Positions 1 through 7,747 of a stretch of 18,601 bases of DNA are shown piece by piece. Source of the stretch: Desulfurococcales archaeon (GTDB lineage Archaea; Thermoproteota; Thermoprotei_A; Sulfolobales; Ignisphaeraceae); NCBI GenBank assembly GCA_027037025.1, contig JALWBS010000152.1, positions 1 through 18,601 of the forward strand, given 5' to 3'. Positions within the stretch are counted from its first letter, which is position 1; every line of letters begins with the position of its first letter. The notes beneath the pieces are model-generated. The model did not search any database. It worked only from the letters and a program-made list of their open reading frames with translations, and was not told the origin of the DNA. The translations under genes and the position numbers were made by a program.

Positions 1-424
<424 letters not shown>

Positions 425-429
425 TTTTT
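425..429 (+). terminator. T-run after the coiled-coil gene
   Basis: Five T residues directly follow the TAG stop, and a second short T-run follows at 434-437. Archaeal transcription commonly ends at U-rich stretches without a hairpin. The position fits the end of the plus-strand gene. Confidence 0.35.
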
Positions 430-473
430 AAGGTTTTCCACTGCTTAACGATGAATAGCGCCCCATCCTTATG

Positions 474-533
474 CCCGGCGATGATGAGCTTTTCGGGGAT
501 TTGATCTGTGATGATGCGGTTACTCGCTGAGGC
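474..533 (+). ncRNA. C/D box small RNA (2'-O-methylation guide), candidate 1
   Basis: All four boxes of an archaeal double-guide C/D RNA occur in order with the right spacing. Box C is ATGATGA (481-487), the first guide is 488-500, box D' is TTGA (501-504), a 3-base spacer follows, box C' is GTGATGA (508-514), the second guide is exactly 12 bases (515-526), and box D is CTGA (527-530). Boxes C and C' match RUGAUGA perfectly; D' has one deviation. In known systems such RNAs bind L7Ae, Nop5 and fibrillarin and direct methylation of the target base paired five positions upstream of D or D'. That would be a U in a target reading CGAGUAACCGCA for the D guide. The RNA fills the gap after the coiled-coil gene and just touches the stop codon of the oppositely oriented MFS gene. 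No convincing flanking stem or promoter is seen, so the ends are approximate. Confidence 0.75.
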
Positions 534-1768
534 TATTTAGCGACGGTTCTAAGAGATGCGGCGTTCATTATCGCTGCGAGCGCTATGACGAGGGACGACG
601 CTAAGAAGATCGCTTGGTATCCTAGAGGGCTTAAGGACGACGCTATTAAGGATCCGGCTATGCTGCCGATGCTTATAGCGGCGTTGAGATGGCCAAGCCT
701 CTCCTCCCTCCTCCCCGGCTCCGCGAGGTGAACCATTATGTTGCTTTGCACGCTCCCTATGAAGGCCCATGTGAGTCCCACGAGGACGTAGAACGATACC
801 ACGATGGGCGTTCGTGATAGTAATGAATCTATGAATATGGGGACCGAGAAGAGGAGAGCTCTAGCGGCTAACGCAGCTATGTGTATCTTCCAGAGGGTTA
901 GGTAAGGAATCTCCTTTCGTGATATCACAGCGTACACAGATGTGGATACCGATCCCGAGACCGCGGGGAGCATCAGCATGATCGTCTCAGGTACGTGAGC
1001 AACCCTCCGAAGATACACTGGGAGTGTAGAGAAGAACATTATTATCGCTACGAAGACGAGCGCGCTCGCGGTTAAGAAGAGGGGTATTGTCCTACCAAAC
1101 ACTCTTCGAATCGCTTTAGGTGAGGAGATACGAGGTCTAACGAAGAGAGTCGATAACAACCTCGCTTTCTCAACTAGCACGACTAGAAGACCTCTCTCAG
1201 CAACGACGCTCGAAGCCTCTATAACACCGAGGGTTCTCGGTAGCAACAGCATGCATAGAGTAGACGCAGCGACAACGAGGAGCGTTGCAGCGAGCAACAC
1301 ATGGGACAAGCTCACGAACTTTCTAAACACGCCTCCGAGAACACCGCCGAGAGTAAACCCAAGTCCGCTGAATAGATACATTGTGTAGACGCCACGCTGT
1401 TTGCATTGGAGAAGCTCGACGAAGATTGATGTCTGAAGGGAGGAGGTTAGAGAAGCGAGGAATCCATAGGGTAGCTGAAGTGCCACTATCATAGACGCGC
1501 TTCCAGCAATTGCGATTGCTGCGTATATCAACCCCGTTAAGAGGAGGCATGCGCAGAACACGCGTTTCCTCGGTGTTCCACGGAGAGCGTAGGGAGATAT
1601 CCACGAAGATATGGTGAATCCAACGTTGTACATAAGGTAAGAGAGCGCAACGAGTTGAGGTCCGCCGCCCAGTGCTATGATCTTCAGCGTCGAACCCATG
1701 TTTATTACAGCTATCGAGGCGCTGTAGAGACTCGGTATTGCGTAGGAAACCCGTTTACCGCTAGTCAA
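533..1768 (-). CDS. MFS-type membrane transporter
   Basis: This is a 411-residue, strongly hydrophobic protein with about 12 predicted membrane spans in two halves, separated by a basic cytoplasmic loop near residues 200-225. Size and layout fit the major facilitator superfamily. A loop near residues 61-70 rich in Arg/Lys (TPRKRV) is compatible with the MFS loop 2-3 motif, though the classic GxxxD form is not clear. The substrate cannot be inferred. The start is TTG at 1766-1768, supported by a strong ribosome site (GGTGGAG) 7 bases upstream inside the end of the preceding gene. The upstream eIF2B-like gene stops only one base before this start, so the two are almost certainly co-transcribed and translationally coupled. 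Confidence 0.8.
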   Translation of the reverse strand: MTSGKRVSYAIPSLYSASIAVINMGSTLKIIALGGGPQLVALSYLMYNVGFTISSWISPYALRGTPRKRVFCACLLLTGLIYAAIAIAGSASMIVALQLPYGFLASLTSSLQTSIFVELLQCKQRGVYTMYLFSGLGFTLGGVLGGVFRKFVSLSHVLLAATLLVVAASTLCMLLLPRTLGVIEASSVVAERGLLVVLVEKARLLSTLFVRPRISSPKAIRRVFGRTIPLFLTASALVFVAIIMFFSTLPVYLRRVAHVPETIMLMLPAVSGSVSTSVYAVISRKEIPYLTLWKIHIAALAARALLFSVPIFIDSLLSRTPIVVSFYVLVGLTWAFIGSVQSNIMVHLAEPGRREERLGHLNAAISIGSIAGSLIASSLSPLGYQAIFLASSLVIALAAIMNAASLRTVAK

Positions 1769-1769
1769 T

Positions 1770-2618
1770 TCAGTGCTCCACCTGCGAAGCTAGGAGCTCC
1801 ATGCATTCCCTCGTCGGTTTAAAGACGCCTAGATCAGTGACTAGGTAAGTCACTAGATCCGGCTCTATGCATTCGAACACGTTTACCTCGACCTCCATAT
1901 CTTTCGCCACCCTGTAACGCCACCTCGTACGTAACTCGAGTTCAGAGCACGAACCGTGGTACAGCTTCAGCGATTCGCATAGCACTATGAAGGGCTTGCC
2001 TAAGAACTTCGAGACCATGGCCAGAGGCCTGGAACCAACCTTGTTAAGAACCCAACCATCTATGGTAACGGCGTCAGCCCCGATCACCACCATGTCGGAG
2101 GCCGCCACGGCTCGAGCGATGCACGAGTCGGGGACGATCTCAGCGATGATACCCTCAGACGCGAGTTCCCTATATAGCTGAAGAGCTTCGTCGCCCGGCC
2201 TGGACTCGAGGATGTAGACTTTCTTAGGGACGTGCTTAATGATGGCATCCCTCACCGCACTACTTCGGCTAATCGTGGTCACCACTCTACTTCGGATGAA
2301 TACCCGTGCTCTCTCTACAACCTTGTTACGCATATCCATAGCTCTGCTCATCCACGATCTGACTACGGAGCAAGGATCGCTCGACTTCGCTAAGCTAGTG
2401 GCGAGGGTGCGTAGAGCAGCCATTGAAGGGTTTATGCTTAGAACAGCGTTGGCAAGCTCTTGAACAGACACGGTGTAGATGGAGCCTGTGCTACAGTAGT
2501 CTCCGAGCACCTTCAGCACCTTCATCAGCAGCTCCCAGGACCCCGCAACCCTATCTCTCGAAAGTTCTCGGAGATCATGCAGCAGCACTTCTCTAGCCCC
2601 ACAGCGTTGGATTAGCAT
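1770..2618 (-). CDS. eIF2B alpha/beta/delta-like (IF-2B family) protein
   Basis: The protein has 282 residues: a helical N-terminal part (1-110) and a Rossmann-like C-terminal domain typical of the IF-2B superfamily. That family includes eIF2B regulatory subunits, methylthioribose-1-phosphate isomerase (MtnA) and ribose-1,5-bisphosphate isomerase. Visible hallmarks are TTISRSSAV (114-122), ESRPGDEA (138-145), GADAVTIDGWVLNKVGS (180-196, containing the conserved Asp) and the C-terminal EPDLVTYLVTDLGV block. The position corresponding to the catalytic Cys of MtnA-like isomerases appears to be in the SRSS stretch, with no Cys, which favours an eIF2B-like or ligand-binding role over isomerase activity. 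The family is known; the subfamily call is inference. It is the first gene of a two-gene unit with the MFS transporter. The start is ATG with no good ribosome site. Confidence 0.8.
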   Translation of the reverse strand: MLIQRCGAREVLLHDLRELSRDRVAGSWELLMKVLKVLGDYCSTGSIYTVSVQELANAVLSINPSMAALRTLATSLAKSSDPCSVVRSWMSRAMDMRNKVVERARVFIRSRVVTTISRSSAVRDAIIKHVPKKVYILESRPGDEALQLYRELASEGIIAEIVPDSCIARAVAASDMVVIGADAVTIDGWVLNKVGSRPLAMVSKFLGKPFIVLCESLKLYHGSCSELELRTRWRYRVAKDMEVEVNVFECIEPDLVTYLVTDLGVFKPTRECMELLASQVEH

Positions 2619-2656
2619 AGTTATAGAGTTATCTAATCGAGGAAGCGATGAAGGTA

Positions 2657-2668
2657 AGCTATATAGCT
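2657..2668. promoter_or_regulatory. Palindromic TATA element between divergent genes
   Basis: AGCTATATAGCT is a perfect 12-base palindrome. Its centre lies about 26 bases before the ATG at 2688, the expected TATA spacing for a leaderless transcript of the plus-strand gene. On the minus strand it lies about 40-50 bases before the eIF2B-like start, which would give a short leader. One symmetric TATA box could serve both directions. Confidence 0.55.
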
Positions 2669-2687
2669 GAGAAACTCTGTTATAGAG

Positions 2688-3416
2688 ATGAGTAGGTGCT
2701 TCGCAATGCCTTTACTCAGCTCGGGACTCGTCATCGCCGGTGCCTACGCAGACAAGATCAGGAGGACGTTGTTCGCTCAGATGAGAGACTACGTAAGGAG
2801 AGACAAGGCTTGGGGTCAGAGGGTCGCTTACGCAGCTGCGCAACTCAATAGATTGCTCTACTCGATACTCGTGGAGAGGCTCAAGATCGATAAAGGCGAT
2901 GTGGTGAGGGTGAGGATAGAGTACGAAATAGACGAGGAGAAAATGGAGATTAGGTGGAAGTGGGATACCTTAACCATCGAGGCCTTTAGACGCGTTCCAC
3001 AGGAGGAGGTGGACAGGGTTGTTAAGGAGTTCGTAAGCCGAGCTGCGGAGGTATCCACGGCGGCTGTGGAATACACATTGGAAAAGCTGGGCGAAACCTT
3101 TGATGGCGACGTAGTTTACAGCGTTAAGCTAGGGGATAGGGAGGTTGGAGCCGTCATAGTAACCCCCGTTAACAACACGCTAGCCGTGTTGAAGAGAGGA
3201 GGGGTGGTTGAGCCAACCCCAGCCGTATTCGAGAAGGTGAAGCTCGAAATCCAGCCTGGTCAAACCCTTGAGGATGCGATAAAGAGGACCCTTGCAACGG
3301 TGATCCAAACGGCTACGCACGTTAGCTACGACGAGGCTTACAAGTTGATCAACAGAATTAGGGAAGCCGTCCAGGCAAAGCCCATGGAGAGAGTGGAGGT
3401 CGAGGAAGAGGCTTAG
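2688..3416 (+). CDS. DUF2258-like archaeal conserved protein
   Basis: This soluble protein of 242 residues contains LSSGLVIAGAYADKIRRTLF near the N-terminus, which I recognise from a small family of hyperthermophilic archaeal proteins annotated DUF2258; the biochemical function is unknown. The sequence alternates basic helices (residues 20-60) with amphipathic strands (RVRIEYEIDEEKMEIRWKW, about 75-95). It ends in a charged tail (ERVEVEEEA) that may be disordered. There are no membrane spans or signal peptide. Two starts are possible. ATG at 2688 fits a leaderless transcript from the TATA at 2659-2666. ATG at 2706 gives the shorter N-terminus usual in the family (MPLLSSGLV) and has GGTG 7 bases upstream. 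The 3' end faces the asparaginase gene, with 7 bases between the stops. Confidence 0.75.
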   Translation: MSRCFAMPLLSSGLVIAGAYADKIRRTLFAQMRDYVRRDKAWGQRVAYAAAQLNRLLYSILVERLKIDKGDVVRVRIEYEIDEEKMEIRWKWDTLTIEAFRRVPQEEVDRVVKEFVSRAAEVSTAAVEYTLEKLGETFDGDVVYSVKLGDREVGAVIVTPVNNTLAVLKRGGVVEPTPAVFEKVKLEIQPGQTLEDAIKRTLATVIQTATHVSYDEAYKLINRIREAVQAKPMERVEVEEEA

Positions 3417-3423
3417 CGTGGTC

Positions 3424-4350
3424 TCAGAGCTGGATCCCCTTAAACGAAGCGAAAGATTTTTCGCTTGTTCTCCACGCCACGGGCATGTACTCCGTATTGT
3501 GAACGGCTACCACGGTGCCTCGGTAATCCACTGCGATTATCCCTATGGTGCCTCGACCAAACACCTTGCTGTGCCTACCAACAACCTTTCTACATGCCTC
3601 CTCGACGCTCAACCCATGGTCGACGTAGTTCACAACGCGGAGGGTGGCCAAGGCTTTGACGATCGTCTCCCCAAGCCCCGTTGCGCTCGCAGCTGCTCTG
3701 CTACTTGAGTAGAACCCAGCTCCTAAGATCGGCGAATCGCCTACCCGACCAGGGAGTTTTAGCCATACTCCACCTGTGCTAGCTCCTGCAGCGAGAATCC
3801 CCTGCTTATCTACGGCTACTGCTCCCACAGTTCCTCCCCGTTCTATCAAGGGTAGTACGTCTCGTAGCTTCCTCCAGTAGCTAACGCTATCGATCCTAGA
3901 CCTCAGCTCTCTGAACTTCTCTAACACCCGTTGTGAAGGTCCGGGATGAGGGTCTAACCCTAGAGCTCTAGCTAGCTTGTCAGCGTTAGATCCGCAGAGA
4001 AGCACGTGATCTGTTTTAAGGGCAACCTCCCTGGCTAGCTTTATGGGGTTCCTAGGGTACTTCACGCAGCACACTGCACCCACAACGCCATCGCTCGTGC
4101 ATAGCCCAGCATCCATCTCAACTTCTCCAACGGCGTTCAGCACACTGCCGACACCAGCGTTGAAGATCTCCGAATCCTCGAGAATAGCTATGGCCTCGAC
4201 AACGGCATCCAGAGAAGATCCACCTCTAACCAGTATATCGTAAGCCACATCGACGGCTCTTCTAAGGACGGTAAGCGCCTTCTTCTTAACGTCCTCGGAT
4301 ACGTTCCACTTACCAGCGCCTCCGTGAACGGCTATCGCAGGGATGGACAT
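3424..4350 (-). CDS. Plant-type L-asparaginase / isoaspartyl peptidase (Ntn hydrolase)
   Basis: The 308-residue protein has the full length of the type-2 asparaginase family (peptidase T2). It hydrolyses asparagine and isoaspartyl dipeptides, freeing aspartate, and helps recycle damaged proteins. These enzymes are made as a precursor that cuts itself in front of a catalytic threonine; here the site is RGGTVGAVAVD with Thr174. Substrate-site signatures are also present: HGGAG (9-13), NAGVGSVLN (64-72), ASTGG (190-194), GRVGDSPILGAG (201-212) and ATGLGE (223-228). The start is ATG with a GGCGATC ribosome site just upstream, close to the archaeal GGTGATC consensus. It lies 62 bases downstream of guaA on the same strand and may share its transcript. 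All key residues look intact. Confidence 0.93.
   Translation of the reverse strand: MSIPAIAVHGGAGKWNVSEDVKKKALTVLRRAVDVAYDILVRGGSSLDAVVEAIAILEDSEIFNAGVGSVLNAVGEVEMDAGLCTSDGVVGAVCCVKYPRNPIKLAREVALKTDHVLLCGSNADKLARALGLDPHPGPSQRVLEKFRELRSRIDSVSYWRKLRDVLPLIERGGTVGAVAVDKQGILAAGASTGGVWLKLPGRVGDSPILGAGFYSSSRAAASATGLGETIVKALATLRVVNYVDHGLSVEEACRKVVGRHSKVFGRGTIGIIAVDYRGTVVAVHNTEYMPVAWRTSEKSFASFKGIQL
3447..3466. terminator. 8-bp inverted repeat with 4-base loop between convergent genes
   Basis: AAGCGAAA (3447-3454) and TTTCGCTT (3459-3466) are perfect complements around a 4-base loop. The element lies in the last codons of the asparaginase gene and 30-50 bases beyond the stop of the plus-strand gene. 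It could form a hairpin in either 3' end. A role in termination or mRNA stability is inference. Confidence 0.35.
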
Positions 4351-4412
4351 TTTGATCGCCTAGCAATCTCTGCAGAACCAGTAATTGAGCTGTTATCCCG
4401 AAATACACGTTC

Positions 4413-5981
4413 TTAGCAGGGCTCTATCGTGGCGGGGGGCTTCGTCGTAACAGCGTAGGTAACCATAGTCACCTGTGGGATCTCCGAGGTTATTCTACGA
4501 GCGATCCTATCCAGAACCTCGTAGGGCACCCTAGCCCAATCAGCGGTCATACCGTCCTCGCTCTCAACGATCCTCACTATCACTATGTATCCCTCTGCTC
4601 TAGCGTCACCCTTGACCCCGACCCACTTATCGTTTCCAACAACCGCGAATGCTTGCCATACCTTTTTATATATGTTTGCTTTCCTAAGCTCATCCTCCAC
4701 GATTTTAGAAGCCTTCCTAACGATCTCGAGCTTCTCCTCGGTGATAGCTCCTATTATACGAACAGCTAGTCCAGGACCTGGGAACGGGTGTCTCCAAACG
4801 ATTTCCTCCGGAACTCCTAGAGCAAGCCCGAGCTTCCTAACCTCGTCCTTGTATAGGTACCTTATCGGCTCGACTATCCTGAACCTAGTAAACCGGGGTA
4901 ATCCCCCCACGTTATGGTGACTCTTTATTCTATCAGCACCAGGTACTGCACCGCTCTCGATAACGTCTGGGTACGTGGTTCCTTGGGCAAGCCACTTGAT
5001 CGTAGGGTCTCGATCGGCGATCTCCTCGAAGATCCTAACAAACTCCTCTCCTATGATGCGCCGCTTCTCCTCGGGATCCTCTACCCCTACGAGCTTCGAT
5101 AGGAATCTTTGCGAGGCGTCTATGTACATGGGTTCGATGCCGACTTTCCTCAGGTTGCTTAGAACTTCTTCCACCTCCCCCTCTCTGAGGAGTCCGTGGT
5201 TGACGAAGACGGTGACGAGTCTGTTCCCCACCGCCTTCTTGACTATTAGGGCCGTTACCGTTGAGTCTATACCTCCGCTCACGGCGCACAGCACCTTATC
5301 TCCGTCGGGCACGGTTCTCCTAACCTCTTCGACAAGCTTATCGACCAAGTTCTCGATGCGCCACGTGGGTCTACACCCAGCTATATCGATGACGAAGTTC
5401 TTCAGCAGTATCTTTCCGCGAGGTGTGTGAACTACTTCGGGATGGAACTGCACTCCGTAAATCGGTTTGGATCTGTGTCTGAACGCAGCTATGTACCCAG
5501 TGTCTTCTGATACCGCTAACTCCTCAAGCTCAGGAGGTAGCTTAGCAACGTAGTCGGCGTGGCTCATCCAAACGAGCTCCTGCTCCCCCCACTCCCTGAA
5601 GAGAGGATCCCGCTTCACAATCCTTATGGTTACCCTTCCATACTCCCCCTTGCCTCGTCGAACCTCTCCGCCGAGCATGGACGCTATGAGCTGGTGTCCA
5701 TAGCATATGCCTAGGATTGGGAGTCCTACATCTAGGAGCCACATCGGGATCTTAGGGGCATTCTCGCTATAGACGGAGCGAGGACCGCCGGAAAGTATCA
5801 ACGCCTTCGGCTTGATTTCGGATAGGAGCTCCTTAGACAACTGGAAGTAGTGCACGATCTCGCTATAGACGTTGAGTTCACGAATCCTTCTAGCAATCAG
5901 GTGCGTGTACTGCCCCCCGAAGTTGATTACCAGCACGGTGTCGTGCTCTCTATACGGTTTCCAACTCTCTTCGCTAGACAT
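4413..5981 (-). CDS. guaA: GMP synthase (glutamine-hydrolysing), single-chain
   Basis: This enzyme converts XMP to GMP using ATP and glutamine-derived ammonia, the last step of guanine nucleotide synthesis. The 522-residue chain carries an N-terminal class I glutamine amidotransferase domain (about 15-205) with Cys93 in GICYGHQ and His180/Glu182 in GVQFHPEV. It is followed by the ATP-pyrophosphatase domain with its P-loop SGGIDS (235-240), and the dimerization domain ending in KPPATIEPC. Many archaea, mostly euryarchaeal, split this enzyme into two genes; here it is fused, as in bacteria and many crenarchaea. The ATG start sits about 35 bases downstream of a TATA-like ATAAAAG. The gene is followed by the asparaginase on the same strand. 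All catalytic residues are present. Confidence 0.97.
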   Translation of the reverse strand: MSSEESWKPYREHDTVLVINFGGQYTHLIARRIRELNVYSEIVHYFQLSKELLSEIKPKALILSGGPRSVYSENAPKIPMWLLDVGLPILGICYGHQLIASMLGGEVRRGKGEYGRVTIRIVKRDPLFREWGEQELVWMSHADYVAKLPPELEELAVSEDTGYIAAFRHRSKPIYGVQFHPEVVHTPRGKILLKNFVIDIAGCRPTWRIENLVDKLVEEVRRTVPDGDKVLCAVSGGIDSTVTALIVKKAVGNRLVTVFVNHGLLREGEVEEVLSNLRKVGIEPMYIDASQRFLSKLVGVEDPEEKRRIIGEEFVRIFEEIADRDPTIKWLAQGTTYPDVIESGAVPGADRIKSHHNVGGLPRFTRFRIVEPIRYLYKDEVRKLGLALGVPEEIVWRHPFPGPGLAVRIIGAITEEKLEIVRKASKIVEDELRKANIYKKVWQAFAVVGNDKWVGVKGDARAEGYIVIVRIVESEDGMTADWARVPYEVLDRIARRITSEIPQVTMVTYAVTTKPPATIEPC

Positions 5982-6013
5982 CTACGTACCCACGCTGGGT
6001 GCTGTAATCCAAG

Positions 6014-6021
6014 CTTTTATG
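6014..6021 (-). promoter_or_regulatory. TATA box for guaA
   Basis: CATAAAAG on the minus strand is 33-40 bases upstream of the guaA ATG. It would give a leader of about 12 bases. It lies just inside the 3' end of the preceding small gene. Confidence 0.45.
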
Positions 6022-6029
6022 GTTAGACC

Positions 6030-6383
6030 TCAATGCCTTAGCGACGCGAGTTTGATGGCAATGCTCCTCATTCTATGCAGAGCCTCGGAGAAGCTCTTGA
6101 ACGAAGCCGATCCCATAAGCGTTCCCTCGGCAAGACTCGAAACCTCCAAACCCTCGTTCTCAAGCATCGAACGTACGTCCTCGGCTTCCGAGTAGGCGAT
6201 GACTACGAGCCTATACCTATCCGTTCCCAACTCCGTCAATCTCAGAAGCGCGCTCCTCCCTTCAATGAGCAGCACTCGGCGCATCACTGTGTCCTCGAGA
6301 AGTGTCCTCTCCTTAACCAACTTCTCGACGACGTTGTACCCAAGCTTCTTAAGATCGTTCAGCACCAACTCCGGGATCACCAC
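6030..6383 (-). CDS. Small conserved-looking archaeal protein of unknown function
   Basis: I do not recognise this 117-residue protein. It is soluble, with an N-terminal helical part (VLNDLKKLGYNVVEKLVKERTLLED), then alternating strands and helices (MRRVLLIEGRSALLRLTEL, YRLVVIAYSEAEDVRSML) and a C-terminal helix rich in Arg and Leu. The pattern suggests a small alpha/beta fold. The start is one of two consecutive GTG codons (6381-6383 or 6378-6380); no ATG is available upstream before a stop. It lies between the Get3-like cluster and guaA on the same strand, with 68 bases upstream that hold a C/D RNA candidate and 48 bases downstream. Codon use resembles that of its neighbours, which supports a real gene. 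Confidence 0.6.
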   Translation of the reverse strand: MVIPELVLNDLKKLGYNVVEKLVKERTLLEDTVMRRVLLIEGRSALLRLTELGTDRYRLVVIAYSEAEDVRSMLENEGLEVSSLAEGTLMGSASFKSFSEALHRMRSIAIKLASLRH

Positions 6384-6420
6384 GTAGTTATGAATCTATT
6401 CCGGGGTTTAGGGCTGTTGG

Positions 6421-6480
6421 TGTTTCAGAAATGCGGGAAAATCATCACTTCTCAGACAGGGCGCACTTCATCATGAGCGC
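6421..6480 (-). ncRNA. C/D box small RNA (2'-O-methylation guide), candidate 2
   Basis: Reading the minus strand, box C is ATGATGA (6474-6468), the first guide is exactly 12 bases (6467-6456), box D' is CTGA (6455-6452), the spacer is 3 bases, box C' is GTGATGA (6448-6442), the second guide is 13 bases (6441-6429) and box D is CTGA (6428-6425). All four boxes are perfect matches to consensus with canonical archaeal spacing. Predicted target cores are ACAGGGCGCACU for the D' guide and AAAUGCGGGAAAA for the D guide, each with a G at the fifth position as the methylated base. The RNA overlaps the last codons of the four-span membrane protein gene, and its D' box contains that gene's TGA stop. 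Flanking bases do not form an obvious stem, so the ends are approximate. Confidence 0.85.
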
Positions 6481-7696
6481 TCTTCCCGGATTGATCGCTT
6501 CTCTGCACCGGGTTCTCCATACCCTCTCCCATCGCTGAAGGCTTTTTCTCGGCGTCCTCTCTAGACGTAGGCGTTAACTCGTTGATATTCACGCGTGGTC
6601 TGCGCCTAGGTGCTCTGTAGGTAATCGCCCTACAGCGAAACTCTCTATCGAGAACAGATATGTATTCCCTAACGTGTTCGAGAGCTTCGCACTCCTCGAA
6701 GCTCGTTAAGCTCTTGCCCAGCACAGCTATGCATGAGCAGAGCTCTCTCTTCGTTATCTCTCCGCGCAATGCCATGTTTCTCACATGCCTAAGAAATGCG
6801 TATAGCTGCTCGTATGCTAACGCCCTGAGCTCAGGCTTAGTCTCGATACTCTCAACGGGCTCTATGATGGGCTTTATCAGCAGATCCCTAACCACGTCGG
6901 TTGGGAGCCTTATCTCTAGGTACTTGATGGCGAGCCTCCTGAAGTGCCTAAGGAGCATTGCCACAGCCCTATCCTTCCTATGTTTGAGGAGCCACAGCGC
7001 AAACTCCCTTAGCAGAGCTCCCATGAGCCTCCTGCTAGGTAACGGAACATCCTTTTTAATTATGGTGTCTATGAACGCCCTCAGCTCGTGCCACACAGCT
7101 GGTGTAGGAGCGTTTTTATCAGCTTCCCTACTCCTTAAGAGCGTTAACGCGCGCTTCATAATCATGAGAACGACGTTCTCCTCGACGGCTTCCTGGATGT
7201 ATATGTTTGCCAGCTTGAATAGCAACGCTATGGTTTCGCTAAAGCTCGTCGATCCCTTAACCACGGTATTCACAACTTCGTGGGGCTTCAGAGTCATTAG
7301 CTTGAGTACGTACATGGCTATCACGGGTATTATGACGACGGACTCGATGATTATCGCCACGTAGGACACTACGTATGCCTCTCGAAGAAAGGAGTATACC
7401 ATAGCTACGCCTGTTATCAGAACTGATAGTATCAGCAATATGAATAGGTTTATGATTTTGTAGAAGAATATGCTGAGAACGTATGGACCGTAGCGGCTCT
7501 GCATGATGAGAGCCCATATTGCGAAGGGTATAGTGACTAGGGACGCTATTGCTGATACCACGGCGCTTCCTAGGTAAAGCGAGGACCAGGTGTACGCTTC
7601 CTGCTTAGCCATGGTGCTGGCTACGATTACCATGATCACGGAGATCGCTGTTAACGACCCTATTAGGAGCGCTAACGCTATCCATAGCTTATTCAT
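6452..7696 (-). CDS. Four-span membrane protein with large cytoplasmic helical domain
   Basis: I do not recognise a named family for this 414-residue protein. Four hydrophobic segments occupy roughly residues 5-27, 40-64, 75-100 and 108-131. About 280 residues of mostly helical, basic sequence follow and are probably cytoplasmic; the last 50 residues are polar and Pro/Arg/Ser-rich, likely disordered. The start is ATG with a strong GGAGG ribosome site 6-7 bases upstream. It is the last gene of the cluster headed by the 90-residue protein and the ArsA/Get3-type ATPase. A membrane protein with a large soluble domain next to such an ATPase could be its receptor or docking partner, but that is inference from context only. 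Its 3' end overlaps a C/D RNA. Confidence 0.75.
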   Translation of the reverse strand: MNKLWIALALLIGSLTAISVIMVIVASTMAKQEAYTWSSLYLGSAVVSAIASLVTIPFAIWALIMQSRYGPYVLSIFFYKIINLFILLILSVLITGVAMVYSFLREAYVVSYVAIIIESVVIIPVIAMYVLKLMTLKPHEVVNTVVKGSTSFSETIALLFKLANIYIQEAVEENVVLMIMKRALTLLRSREADKNAPTPAVWHELRAFIDTIIKKDVPLPSRRLMGALLREFALWLLKHRKDRAVAMLLRHFRRLAIKYLEIRLPTDVVRDLLIKPIIEPVESIETKPELRALAYEQLYAFLRHVRNMALRGEITKRELCSCIAVLGKSLTSFEECEALEHVREYISVLDREFRCRAITYRAPRRRPRVNINELTPTSREDAEKKPSAMGEGMENPVQRSDQSGKSAHDEVRPV

Positions 7697-7747
7697 AGTC
7701 GTCCTCCTACTAGCGAGCCCGTTGCAGCCTCTATAAGTCCACCAGGT

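Noticed and set aside
4975..5430. 151-residue open frame on the plus strand
   Set aside because: It is antisense to the GMP synthase gene, has no family signature, and its Ser/Thr/Leu-rich composition is typical of an antisense frame.
7503..7555. C/D RNA-like pattern on the plus strand (ATGATGA at 7503-7509, CTGA at 7552-7555)
   Set aside because: It lies antisense inside a coding gene, has no D' box, and the C'-like GTGACTA has two mismatches; chance is likely.
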